From the NCBI GenBank assembly GCA_966674685.1, contig CBKWJC010000004.1:1-64000 (forward strand): a stretch of 64,000 nt of DNA. Reading direction: 5' to 3'. This DNA is from Thainema sp966674685 (GTDB taxonomy: Bacteria > Cyanobacteriota > Cyanobacteriia > Phormidesmidales > Phormidesmidaceae). This document shows, piece by piece, positions 42,514 to 51,182 of the stretch. Every line of letters begins with the position of its first letter. Position 1 is the stretch's first letter. The position numbers and the translations under genes were made by a program. The notes under the pieces are model-generated. The model made no database searches, was not told the origin of the DNA, and was given only the letters and a program-made list of their open reading frames with translations.

Positions 42514-43147
42514 GTCCTTTCGTTTAAAGTTGTTTTGACATCGCCTCAGTTGCTATAGGTCAATTCCGATAGGATTGCTATAGATGGCTTGAGATAGCGT
42601 GCATTCTGTCCAGATGTCACCTGCATTTAATTTAACTCGGTTCAATTCACAGGCTATTGAGTGCGATCGCAACCAACCACTCCTCCAAATCCCTGCTACT
42701 CAACCAATTACCGCCAATGCGGCTCCTCAATTTCACGCATGTCTGCTAAATAGGGTTTTAATATTTACCCAATCTGCTTGTCTGTCTCAGAGTGGGGGGC
42801 GGGGGAACAGGGGAGCTTTGGGAGCGGGGGCTTAGGGGGCAAGAGAGTAACCCATCCACCCTCCTACGCATCTACTCATCTACCCATCCACCACTCACCA
42901 CCAACTATTAACCATCAACCACCATCCTCTACCATCTCCCAGCTTGACCAATTAACACTCTTCACTATCACCCCGAAAATATAGCTCTGAGATCTATCGA
43001 TAGGCTTGATATGCCGCAATCCGTTGGCTGGCAAGCCTTCCTTGGGCTTAATTTTCAACTTAAACGGTCTAACAGGTTGTATCAACGTTCACGGGGGGCC
43101 AGGGAATGTCAAAATAGGGGTTACATCATCAGCCAACAAAAGAGACT
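42514..43147. other. intergenic region with low-complexity tracts
   Basis: G-rich tract about 42790-42835 and a C/A-rich CATCCACC/ACTCATCTACC tract 42851-42937, related in reverse complement to 2724-2781. No gene was seen. The last 60 bp before 43148 should hold the ycf23 promoter. Confidence 0.55.
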
Positions 43148-43897
43148 ATGACTATGACTGCGAACTTAAGGTCAGCACTAGCACAGGGACAAGCGCTCAA
43201 GATTATTAGCGGCATCACCAACTTCGATGCCGAGCGTGTTATCCAGGTGGTGCGAGCCGCAGAACAAGGTGGAGCCACCTTTGTGGATATTGCTGCCGAT
43301 GCTGAATTGGTGCGTCTCGCCCGTCAGCACACCCAGCTTCCCATTTGCGTTTCGGCCATTGATCCAGAGAAATTTGTAGATGCGATCGCAGCTGGCGCTG
43401 ACCTGATTGAAATCGGCAACTTCGACCCGTTTTACGCTCAGGGTCTGACGTTTGATGCGGTAGACATCATCAACTTGACCCACGAAACCCGTGAGCTACT
43501 GCCCGATGTCATGCTGTCCGTAACCGTACCGCATACGCTGCCGCTGGACGAGCAGGTTCGCTTGGCCGAGGAGCTGGTTCACGCTGGCGCAGACGTGATT
43601 CAAACCGAAGGCGGCACCAGCAGCCAGCCTGCTCACCCCGGCATCCAGGGCTTGATTGAAAAGGCGACGCCGACTCTTGCCGCTGCGTTCGCTATTTCCC
43701 ATGCGGTAGACGTACCCGTACTCTGTGCATCTGGTCTGTCTGAAGTGACGGTGCCAATGGCGATCGCAGCCGGAGCGGCTGGCGTTGGCGTCGGTTCCGC
43801 TGTCAACAAGCTGGACAATGAACTGGCGATGATCGCGGTTGTCCGCAGCCTGCGGGAATCCCTCAACACCGTTAGCCGTCAGTCCGTGCGTGTTTGA
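43148..43897 (+). CDS. Ycf23 / DUF561 family protein
   Basis: 249 residues, a TIM-barrel-like protein conserved in cyanobacteria and red-lineage plastids. Recognised by LKIISGITNFDAERVIQVVRAAEQGGATFVDIAAD (about 17-51), AGADLIEIGNFDPFY, ADVIQTEGGTSSQPAHPGIQGLIEKATPTLAAA (about 150-182) and AGAAGVGVGSAVNKL. The phosphate-binding-like glycines near the C-terminus suit a barrel enzyme. No reaction is established. Start MTMTANLRS at 43148. Confidence 0.9.
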   Translation: MTMTANLRSALAQGQALKIISGITNFDAERVIQVVRAAEQGGATFVDIAADAELVRLARQHTQLPICVSAIDPEKFVDAIAAGADLIEIGNFDPFYAQGLTFDAVDIINLTHETRELLPDVMLSVTVPHTLPLDEQVRLAEELVHAGADVIQTEGGTSSQPAHPGIQGLIEKATPTLAAAFAISHAVDVPVLCASGLSEVTVPMAIAAGAAGVGVGSAVNKLDNELAMIAVVRSLRESLNTVSRQSVRV

Positions 43898-43906
43898 GCC
43901 TGATGC

Positions 43907-43945
43907 CTAAAAAGTTGTCGCCGCTGCGCGGCGACAACTTTTTAG
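43907..43945 (+). terminator. ycf23 terminator, 17-bp perfect hairpin
   Basis: CTAAAAAGTTGTCGCCG (43907-43923) pairs perfectly with 43929-43945 around CTGCG. The right arm ends CTTTTTAG. Confidence 0.85.
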
Positions 43946-44018
43946 AATTGATAATCACGTTATGCTGGAAGCGCTGCACAGGTGGCGCTTTCAGCGTTTC
44001 TATTCTCATTAAACAGTC

Positions 44019-45437
44019 ATGAATTCTGTTGATCTGGCTTTTACCCCGGCTCTCGAACAAGCGCAACTGGTGCGCCGCAAGGAAATCTCGCCGCTGGAGC
44101 TGACTCAGCTTTACTTAGAGCGGATTGAGCAGATTGATCCGCAATTGGGCAGCTACTTTACGGTCATGTATGATGCTGCGATCGCAGATGCCCAAGCCAA
44201 AACCGATCAGTTGGCCACGCTCTCAGCCGACGAAATCAACGAACTTCCCACTTTTTTCGGCGTCCCCGTTTCAGTCAAAGATTTGAACCCCGTCAAAGGC
44301 GTTCCCTGCACCTACGGCCTACGGGTGCTGAAAAATCGTGTGGCTGAGATTGACGACGGCATTGTGGAGATGATTCGCGCTGCCGGTTTCGTGATTTTGG
44401 GTAAAACCGCCACCTCGCAAATGGGTTCCTATCCCTATACAGAACCGAGCGGCTTTCCGCCAGCCCGCAATCCCTGGAACTTGAACTACACGCCCGGCGG
44501 TTCCAGCGGTGGAGCGGCAGCAGCTTTGGCAGCGGGACTCTGCGCCATTTCCCAAGGTTCAGACGGTGGCGGCTCGATTCGTGGGCCTGCCTTTTGCTGT
44601 GGGCTAGTCGGTTTAAAGCCATCGCGGGGACGAATTTCCCATGCGCCCGTAGGCGATCGGCTGAGCGGGTTGGCTATTAATGGCCCCATCGCCCGCACGG
44701 TGGCAGACGCCGCCGCTATGCTGGATATTATGTCCGGCTATGTGATAGGCGATCCCTACTGGTTGCCCCAGCCGCCTATTTCCTTCTTGGCCGCGACGCA
44801 AACCGAGCCGAAGCCGCTGCGGATCGCAGTGACCTATGAAATTCCGCCCATTGGTAAAGCCGATCCGGTCTGTCAGCAGGCTGTTACCGATGTGGCTAAG
44901 CTATTGGAAAGCATGGGCCATCACGTTGAACTGGGTTGTCCGGTATTTGATGGGCTAATCGATCCGTTTGTCACTGTTTTCCAAGCCATTCTCGATCAGT
45001 CGGGAGCCCCCTTTTTTCTGCTGGATCGCTTCAATCGCTGGCTACTATGGAAGGCTCGTCGCACCTCCAGCGGTCAGTATCTCAACGCCGTAGCGGAAAT
45101 GCAGACGATTAGCCGTCGCGTCGTGTCATTCTTTGAAAACTACGATGTGTTGCTGACGCCGACTTATTTGCACTCCACGATCCAAATTGGTGAGTGGAAA
45201 AACCAGCGTCCACCCAAGCTGCTGAATAAAATGATCAACTGGGTTGCGCCCTGTGCGCCGTTTAATGCCACTGGACAACCTGCGATCGCAGTTCCCACTG
45301 GTTTCACGCCCGCAGGTTTACCGCTCGGTGTCCAACTCGTCGGTCGCCCTGCTGATGAACTCACCCTAATTTCCCTAGCTCAACAGATCGAAAATGCTCA
45401 GTTGTGGAAGCATGATCGACCTGCGATCGCGGAATAA
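44019..45437 (+). CDS. amidase (amidase signature family)
   Basis: 472 residues. Ser-cisSer-Lys hydrolase. The catalytic Lys is in PVSVKDLNPVKG (about residue 87). The signature GGSSGGAAAALAAGL (about 161-175) carries the cis-Ser, and the nucleophile Ser lies in GGGSIRGPAF (about 186). The C-terminal FNATGQPAIAVPTGF is typical. GatA-like in architecture but with family-divergent sequence and no gatB/gatC nearby, so a general amidase is more likely. Cytosolic. The next downstream features are the DUF433 remnant and the AT-rich islet. Confidence 0.92.
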   Translation: MNSVDLAFTPALEQAQLVRRKEISPLELTQLYLERIEQIDPQLGSYFTVMYDAAIADAQAKTDQLATLSADEINELPTFFGVPVSVKDLNPVKGVPCTYGLRVLKNRVAEIDDGIVEMIRAAGFVILGKTATSQMGSYPYTEPSGFPPARNPWNLNYTPGGSSGGAAAALAAGLCAISQGSDGGGSIRGPAFCCGLVGLKPSRGRISHAPVGDRLSGLAINGPIARTVADAAAMLDIMSGYVIGDPYWLPQPPISFLAATQTEPKPLRIAVTYEIPPIGKADPVCQQAVTDVAKLLESMGHHVELGCPVFDGLIDPFVTVFQAILDQSGAPFFLLDRFNRWLLWKARRTSSGQYLNAVAEMQTISRRVVSFFENYDVLLTPTYLHSTIQIGEWKNQRPPKLLNKMINWVAPCAPFNATGQPAIAVPTGFTPAGLPLGVQLVGRPADELTLISLAQQIENAQLWKHDRPAIAE

Positions 45438-45483
45438 TATTGACTCAAAAGCGAATTGAATAAGCTAAGACTATATTCATCAA

Positions 45484-45723
45484 CTGGAGCAACATCTGGA
45501 AGATACTCTACTCGAACGCATCACCATTAATCCCGATATCTGTCATGGCAAACCCTGTATCAGAGGGCTGCGATATCCCGTCGAGTTTCTGTTGGAGCTG
45601 CTCAGTTCGGGTATGACCCATGACGAAATTTTAGAAGACTATGACGATCTAGAAGAAGCCGATATTCTCTCTGCTCTGGCCTTTGCCATCACCCAAGTTA
45701 AGTTAGATGAGATCGCGCAATAA
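45484..45723 (+). CDS. DUF433 (antitoxin-like) protein with no standard start codon, possibly a pseudogene
   Basis: A short frame reads LLERITINPDICHGKPCIRG and then YPVEFLLELLSSGMTHDEIL, ending DEIAQ: an essentially complete DUF433 domain (winged-helix, VapB-like antitoxin family). The frame opens at 45469 after a stop, but no ATG, GTG or TTG occurs before the conserved domain. Only ATT and CTG codons do (CTG at 45484 or 45496). Normally a DUF5615 PIN-like toxin follows; none is recognisable in the next 70 bp. It is either expressed from a rare start or is a decayed orphan antitoxin. Confidence 0.55.
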   Translation: MEQHLEDTLLERITINPDICHGKPCIRGLRYPVEFLLELLSSGMTHDEILEDYDDLEEADILSALAFAITQVKLDEIAQ

Positions 45724-45794
45724 TTTGACTTAAGAGTGGTACGTTCATTTGTTAGCAAAGTAACCTATGCGAGAGGTGCGATATTGCTGATCTA

Positions 45795-46940
45795 TTAGAA
45801 ATATAATCTGCTAATAAAAACGTCCTCATCTGGAATGTTCTCCTCCAGAAGATTTTGCCATTTAAATTTAGCAAAATATTCAAATAACCACTCAAACAAA
45901 GCATTATGAAATTTCTTGGCTTTTTCAAATAATTCCTGATCGAAATTCATAGAGTCATCGGGTTTTTCATATAAATAAAAATAGAAATTTGAAATTAGGC
46001 TTTCATTACAAAAAACATCTTTGGCTGACTTAAGTTCTTGCTCATCAAAATTAAAATATTGAGATAGAATGCCCTCTTTATTAATGAAACGTGAATTCAT
46101 CAGCTTGATAGATCTTCTTTGATATTCTTTCAAGCAAATCCCAAAATCATAAACACCATGAATAAGATAGAATGTATTGGATTCGTTGCAATAACGAGGC
46201 AAGTGTTTTTTGAAATCGTATTTGCCATGAGTTATTCGGAACGTCTTATAGAACAAAAAAGCTTTAGCAGAACAATCAAACATATACCTTTCAAGTATGC
46301 GAATCCCCAGAATGTATTCCATTACTTTCTTTCTAAACTTATCATCATTTGAATAAGCTAAAAACTCGATACACCAAACTATCTGATTGACTTTTTCTTG
46401 GTCAATATCTTCTTCAGAATTCAATTCAGATGGAATATGTAAGGATGGATACTCTGCAAGCAGTTCTAATGGAATTTCTTTGTCTAAAGCTAGGCCTCTC
46501 TCTAAAATAATTTTCCTAATGACTTTATCTGAGTTATTAATATAATCTTGGTTTTGCGATAGTTTTAGTATTGAATTACTGATGTCAACGAGCAGTTCTG
46601 CTATTTCTCTTACTGCATTTGATTTTCTACAATATCTAAAAATGCTAACGCCACCTTGATCCCTAATAGATCTTATCAGGTTTCTCTTAAGCAGCTCGTA
46701 ATTTTGCCCTTTTTCTTCTATAAAATTAAGCTCAGAAGAGTATCGAGAATCAGCTCTTAATTTACAGTTAATTCCCTTATGAGGCTTATGAGCAAAGTAA
46801 GACTTTCTTGAGAATTCGCATTTTCTTAGTTGTAATTCAGTATTACATTCTGGACATTTGAATATCCCCTTATAGTGTTTATGAGCCGCCTCAGAAGCCG
46901 TAATTATCCTTCCACCACGAACCCATTGCGCTTTATGCAT
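45795..46940 (-). CDS. AT-rich gene with CoiA-like N-terminal zinc motif, function unknown
   Basis: About 381 residues from the ATG at 46940 (MHKAQWVRGGR). A longer in-frame extension to 47060 has no coding look. The N-terminal 60 residues have IFKCPECNTELQLRKCEF, then SYFAHKPHKGINC, resembling the CxxC...HFxH segment at the start of competence protein CoiA and related nucleases. The remaining 320 residues are helical, Lys/Glu/Asn/Phe-rich and unrecognised, and no clear nuclease motif is visible. Base composition is far more AT-rich than the neighbouring amidase and ilvC, suggesting horizontal acquisition. Could be a defence or DNA-uptake-related protein; this is speculative. Confidence 0.7.
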   Translation of the reverse strand: MHKAQWVRGGRIITASEAAHKHYKGIFKCPECNTELQLRKCEFSRKSYFAHKPHKGINCKLRADSRYSSELNFIEEKGQNYELLKRNLIRSIRDQGGVSIFRYCRKSNAVREIAELLVDISNSILKLSQNQDYINNSDKVIRKIILERGLALDKEIPLELLAEYPSLHIPSELNSEEDIDQEKVNQIVWCIEFLAYSNDDKFRKKVMEYILGIRILERYMFDCSAKAFLFYKTFRITHGKYDFKKHLPRYCNESNTFYLIHGVYDFGICLKEYQRRSIKLMNSRFINKEGILSQYFNFDEQELKSAKDVFCNESLISNFYFYLYEKPDDSMNFDQELFEKAKKFHNALFEWLFEYFAKFKWQNLLEENIPDEDVFISRLYF

Positions 46941-47120
46941 GGTTGATACCTTAATTAAAAGATACTTATACTGTGATCTAAGATATTTAGCGGTACGTTG
47001 CTGTGAGGCAAACGCACCATTAGTATGATAATGATTTTCTTCCTGCCGGATGATCAACATAATCTGTTAGGCGGGTGATGGATTGCCGATACAGCGCGAT
47101 CGTAATCACGCCAATAAGCA

Positions 47121-47151
47121 AAGAAGACTGCTGGTATTCAGCAGTCTTCTT
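47121..47151 (-). terminator. ilvC terminator, 13-bp perfect hairpin
   Basis: AAGAAGACTGCTG (47121-47133) pairs perfectly with 47139-47151 around GTATT. It lies 36 bp beyond the ilvC stop on the minus strand. Confidence 0.75.
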
Positions 47152-47186
47152 GTTCTCACAATCTAAAATCTAAAATTCAAAATCGA

Positions 47187-48182
47187 TTAGACTTTCTTCA
47201 GCCAGCTAAACATCGCTCGCAGATCCTTACCGACTTCCTCGATTGGATGCTCAGCTTCGCGGCGGCGCATGGCGGTGAAACCAGCCTTGCCGGACATGTT
47301 CTCTAGCACAAACTCACGAGCAAACTGGCCCGTTTGAATTTCGTTCAGCACCTTCCGCATTTCGGCACGGGTTTCATCGGTGATGATGCGGGGGCCACGG
47401 GTGTAGTCGCCATATTCCGCCGTGTTGGAAATGCTGTCGCGCATGGTAGCTAGACCACCTTCCACAATCAGGTCAACGATCAGCTTCACTTCATGCAGAC
47501 ACTCGAAGTAAGCCAGTTCCGGCTGATAACCAGCGTTAACCAACGTTTCAAAACCAGACTTGATCAGCTCGCTCAAGCCACCGCAGAGCACAACCTGCTC
47601 ACCGAATAGGTCAGTCTCAGTCTCTTCCCGGAAGGTGGTTTCCAGAATTCCGGCGCGGGTGCCACCGATACCTTTTGCGTAGGCCATTGCGCGATCGCGA
47701 GCTTGTCCGGATGCATCCTGATAGACCGCGAATAATGCAGGTACACCTTGACCCTGCTCATAGGTACGACGCACCAAATGACCGGGGCCTTTGGGCGCAA
47801 TCATCACCACGTCTACGGTAGACGGAGGCACAACTTGAGCAAAGTGGATGTTGAAGCCGTGGGCGAAGGCCAGCACGTTGCCTTCTACTAAATTGGGTTC
47901 AATTTCTTCTTTATAAACAGTCTTCTGCACTTCGTCCGGCAGCAAGATCATGATCATGTCGGCAGCTTTGGCAGCGTCAGCGACCGACTTGACTGTTAAA
48001 CCAGCAGCTTCAGCCTTAGGACGGGAACGACTACCTTCGTATAGACCTACAATCACGTTGACGCCACTGTCTTTGAGGTTCAGGGCGTGGGCGTGACCTT
48101 GAGATCCATAGCCAATAATGGCAACGGTTTTACCGTTCAGCAGGTCTAAGTTGGCATCATTGTCATAGTACATGCGAGCCAT
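47187..48182 (-). CDS. ilvC: ketol-acid reductoisomerase
   Basis: 331 residues from the ATG at 48182 (MARMYYDNDANLDLL), which has GGAG at the right distance. The in-frame extension to 48248 is not used. Class I enzyme: NADPH Rossmann motif VAIIGYGSQGHAHALNLKDSG (about 20-40), IAPKGPGHLVRRTYEQGQG (about 127-145), Mg-binding ETETDLFGEQVVLCGG (about 186-201) and FECLHEVKLIVDLI. It catalyses the second common step of branched-chain amino-acid synthesis, just before IlvD. Cytosolic. Confidence 0.97.
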   Translation of the reverse strand: MARMYYDNDANLDLLNGKTVAIIGYGSQGHAHALNLKDSGVNVIVGLYEGSRSRPKAEAAGLTVKSVADAAKAADMIMILLPDEVQKTVYKEEIEPNLVEGNVLAFAHGFNIHFAQVVPPSTVDVVMIAPKGPGHLVRRTYEQGQGVPALFAVYQDASGQARDRAMAYAKGIGGTRAGILETTFREETETDLFGEQVVLCGGLSELIKSGFETLVNAGYQPELAYFECLHEVKLIVDLIVEGGLATMRDSISNTAEYGDYTRGPRIITDETRAEMRKVLNEIQTGQFAREFVLENMSGKAGFTAMRRREAEHPIEEVGKDLRAMFSWLKKV

Positions 48183-48955
48183 TGCGTTCCTCTCCTTCAG
48201 CAATAAATTCTGTACGAAATCGGTGCGTGCGATCGCTAATTTATTCACAAGCTCTCTATCTTATGAAACTGGTAGGGCGTGCGGATCGCAATCGAAGATA
48301 ACAATCGGTAACTGTAGACACTGTTTATCGATGGGGCGCAGTGCCAGTAATCCGCCAGTATTTTGAGCGATTTTGATCATGGGGGGACTGTACGCAGTGT
48401 GGCTCCTCAACTAGCGAAACTTATTGGGCACGACACTAGACAATTTGTAAAAAGCTTGCGGATTTACCCTACAGACCTGTGATTACAGATCAGGGGGTAG
48501 AACCCATCCTCTCAAGGGACGTAACCCATGATATAAACCGCGTAGTGGTCATTATCATTGATTTTGTTGATAGTCAATCCGTGCAAATGCGGCTGTTTCA
48601 AACTCGTCTGCTTAAAGACGTTATGAGAAGCAGGTGGCAAGCTTCACTATTCTTTAATGTTTTGGTGGTTTCACGTAGATTTTAGATAAAGTTATGGGTA
48701 AGCTAAAACCAATTCCCAGAATTTTAGGAAAATCTTGTTTTTTATTCGCTGTTGGAACTCAGTATTTTATGTTTTTACTGAGTTTCTACAGAAGAAATAC
48801 TCAAAATTGTGTGCCCTATGGTTATGAAACTTTGCGCGAATTCACGGATAAGTTGAGTTTTTTAGCTATAATGGCGGTTGAGGTGCTCTCAGCTACTATG
48901 ATTTCGGTTATTAAGCAAGAGTTAAAGCTCGCAAAGACTGGTAGGGCTTAAGGCA
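48183..48955. other. divergent spacer between ilvC and the small secreted protein gene
   Basis: About 770 bp. Two frames (48479-48685 and 48694-48951) are open but have non-coding-like composition. The second ends 5 bp before the next gene and spans a promoter-like TATAAT. A HIP1 site sits in the ilvC leader. No RNA family was recognised. Confidence 0.45.
48867..48872 (+). promoter_or_regulatory. TATAAT -10-like box before the small secreted protein gene
   Basis: A perfect consensus -10 hexamer about 80 bp upstream of the ATG at 48956. The -35 partner is unclear (TTCACG at a 20-bp spacing). Confidence 0.35.
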
Positions 48956-49204
48956 ATGGGTATGTTTCCTCGATTTATTCAGAGTCTTGTCGCAACGAGT
49001 GGTTGCTGCGCTATGTCACTGGTTGTTCTGTGCACATTTGGTTCTACGGCACATGCCCTGGCCGAAGAAGATCTGATGTTGCCTAGTGTGTCGTCGCCCA
49101 GTGCCACTAGTAGCGTATCGGAATCGATTCTTGCTCAAAACAATCACCCTCCCGTGGATGCGGGCCAGCCTGGTGGCGGAACCACGGGTGCCGGGACTCG
49201 CTAG
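48956..49204 (+). CDS. small secreted protein with Gly-rich tail (82 aa)
   Basis: Starts MGMFPRFIQSLV (the ATG at 48962 is an alternative). A hydrophobic signal segment (about 10-32, SGCCAMSLVVLCTFGSTAHA) is followed by AEEDLM, a Ser-rich stretch and the tail DAGQPGGGTTGAGTR. The signal peptide is convincing, placing the mature 50-residue peptide in the periplasm or outside. The G-x-P-GG...G-x-GTR ending resembles the N-terminal segment of some cyanobacterial DUF928-type secreted proteins. No function is known. Ribosome site TTAAGGCA. Confidence 0.6.
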   Translation: MGMFPRFIQSLVATSGCCAMSLVVLCTFGSTAHALAEEDLMLPSVSSPSATSSVSESILAQNNHPPVDAGQPGGGTTGAGTR

Positions 49205-49230
49205 ATGCTAGTTTAGTCGCTTTTTTAGTG

Positions 49231-49273
49231 AAAGGCTGTGAAGGTAAGCTTAGGTGCTGCTCTCACAGCCTTT
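49231..49273. terminator. bidirectional hairpin between the small secreted gene and nadB
   Basis: AAAGGCTGTGA (49231-49241) pairs with TCACAGCCTTT (49263-49273) across a 21-nt loop and is followed by TGTTGGTTT. Confidence 0.65.
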
Positions 49274-49302
49274 TGTTGGTTTAGATAAGGCTGACGAACA
49301 TC

Positions 49303-50997
49303 TTACTGAATGTAACAGTGGCGATGTTGGATCAGTGTATGGGTTTGCCAATCCGCTAGGGTTTGCGGGTAATCAAGCCGATAGTGTCCGCCTCGGCTTT
49401 CGGTACGGAATGCCGCGCATTTGAGGATGAGGAGACTAATCTCTATCAGGTTACGCAGTTCTCCCCATTGGCGAACGACGTGGCTGGTTTGTAGAGACGG
49501 TAACTGGATTTCTGTATCCTGTGGGAGTCGGCTGAGGATTTGGTTGAGAGGGCTGTGTTGAATCGTATGCTGCCAGGTTTGGACTTGCGCGATCGCAGCT
49601 TCTAAATCGGTCTGATTGCGACAAATGCCAGCTTTTTTCCACATCAGCGCCGCCAGTTCTTGCCGCAACTGGCTCAGCTCGTGGGAAAGAGCGTCTTCGG
49701 CTTCCAGTCCTAATGCTGCGCTGGACAGTTGCCTTACTGAGGTTTCAGGTGAGCTGCTCTCAGCGGGACGAGGCGTAATCTGTTTGAGCTGTGCGCCAAA
49801 GACGAGACACTCTAATAGAGAATTGCTAGCGAGGCGATTGGCTCCGTGTACACCCGTACTGGCCGTTTCACCAACTGCATAGAGTCCCGTAATTGTTGTT
49901 TGGCTGTTGAGGTCAGTGGCGATGCCCCCCATCCAGTAGTGAGCCGCAGGTGCAACTGGAATTGGTTCATGAAATACGTCAATGCCCCAGGCTTTACAGA
50001 CGCGAATGATATTGGGGAAGCGGCGCTGAATGGTTTCCTCGGGGATCGGTGATAGGTCTAACCAGACGTGCGCGGTTGCGGGGTCAGCCGTAGCCTGAAG
50101 ATGCTGGAAAATGGCGCGACTGACTACGTCGCGGGGAGCCAGTTCACCTTGAGGATGATAGTCGAATGCAAAGCGATGTCCGGTTTGGTTAACCAGATGA
50201 GCACCTTCTCCCCGGACGGCTTCGCTAATCAGAAAGTGAGGTGCTCCGGGCAGCGTCAGCGCGGTTGGATGAAACTGGACGAATTCGAGATCCCGTAGCA
50301 GTGCTCCTGCCCGCGATGCGATCGCAACTCCATCGCCTGTACTCGATTCGGGATTAGTAGTTTGGGCATAGACCTGTCCACCACCGCCTGCTGCTAGCAC
50401 TACCGCCCCTGCCCGCAGCCAGGTAATCCGATCTTGAAAGACAAGCTGCACCCCCTGGCACTCCGCTCCATCCTCACTGAGCCACAAGTCCAGCACGAAC
50501 GTCTGGGGCAGAACGCGAATATTGGGTCGATTCAGCACCTCTGCCGTCAGTTGAGAGACAACCGCTCGTCCGGTCATATCTGCCGCATGCAGCACTCGCC
50601 GCCGTGAGTGAGCTGCTTCCAGGGTGAGGGCTAGATCTCCCCCATGTCGATCAAAAGCGACGCCCATATCAACTAGAGATTGAATGCAGGCTGGAGCTTG
50701 TTCCACGAGGAGTTCAACCGCTGCGCGATCGCACAGTCCCGCTCCTGCCTTGAGCGTGTCTTCGATGTGCAACACAGGCGAATCATCGGGTGCGATCGCA
50801 GCAGCAATTCCGCCCTGAGCCCAATCGCTCGCCGATAACGACAGCGTATCTTTGGTCAGCAGCCCTACCTGTAGCGTATTCGGTAGGCACAGCGCCGCAT
50901 ATAGTCCCGCCGCTCCACCACCCACAATCAAAACGTCAAACTGAGCAGGCAGCGGCGGAAATGAGTCAAAATTCGGGTCAGCGGAAAGATTAGCCAA
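49303..50997 (-). CDS. nadB: L-aspartate oxidase
   Basis: 564 residues. FAD enzyme that oxidises aspartate to iminoaspartate, the first step of de novo NAD synthesis. FAD site FDVLIVGGGAAGLYAALCL (about 20-38), then LSASDWAQGGIAAAI and GDGVAIASRAGALLRDLEFVQFHPTAL (about 222-248). SEAVRGEGAHLVN and GLYAVGETASTGVHGANRLASNSLLECLVFG follow, all typical of NadB/fumarate-reductase flavoproteins. The start is TTG (ANLSADPNF); no ATG lies between it and the FAD motif. Stand-alone and convergent with the small secreted gene. Confidence 0.95.
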   Translation of the reverse strand: MANLSADPNFDSFPPLPAQFDVLIVGGGAAGLYAALCLPNTLQVGLLTKDTLSLSASDWAQGGIAAAIAPDDSPVLHIEDTLKAGAGLCDRAAVELLVEQAPACIQSLVDMGVAFDRHGGDLALTLEAAHSRRRVLHAADMTGRAVVSQLTAEVLNRPNIRVLPQTFVLDLWLSEDGAECQGVQLVFQDRITWLRAGAVVLAAGGGGQVYAQTTNPESSTGDGVAIASRAGALLRDLEFVQFHPTALTLPGAPHFLISEAVRGEGAHLVNQTGHRFAFDYHPQGELAPRDVVSRAIFQHLQATADPATAHVWLDLSPIPEETIQRRFPNIIRVCKAWGIDVFHEPIPVAPAAHYWMGGIATDLNSQTTITGLYAVGETASTGVHGANRLASNSLLECLVFGAQLKQITPRPAESSSPETSVRQLSSAALGLEAEDALSHELSQLRQELAALMWKKAGICRNQTDLEAAIAQVQTWQHTIQHSPLNQILSRLPQDTEIQLPSLQTSHVVRQWGELRNLIEISLLILKCAAFRTESRGGHYRLDYPQTLADWQTHTLIQHRHCYIQ

Positions 50998-51182
50998 AAG
51001 GAACAGCCGTTAGAGCAGTGGAAGCCTTTCAAACAAAAAGCCTGTAAACCGAATATAGAGCGCTGGCTAAATCCTCTGTGCAAAGCGCTTGTTTGAACGC
51101 CTAGGCTCAATACGAGTCGGATCTAGCTCCTGTGATTGCTCTCCATATCTGAGATTACAGGCTTATAGATTTCAATTGGAAC

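Noticed and set aside
43496..43869. Antisense open frames inside ycf23, mnmG, the amidase and other genes
   Set aside because: They mirror the codon structure of strongly supported genes on the opposite strand and have no independent signals.
46941..47060. 40-codon extension of the CoiA-like gene
   Set aside because: Composition differs from the gene body and MHKAQWVRGGR at 46940 gives a natural start.
48460..48530. Possible structured RNA in the ilvC upstream region
   Set aside because: Only short imperfect complementarity; no known riboswitch or 6S-like pattern recognised.
48694..48951. 85-codon frame ending 5 bp before the small secreted protein gene
   Set aside because: It contains a TATAAT promoter box, has non-coding-like composition and no recognisable domain; treated as 5' region.
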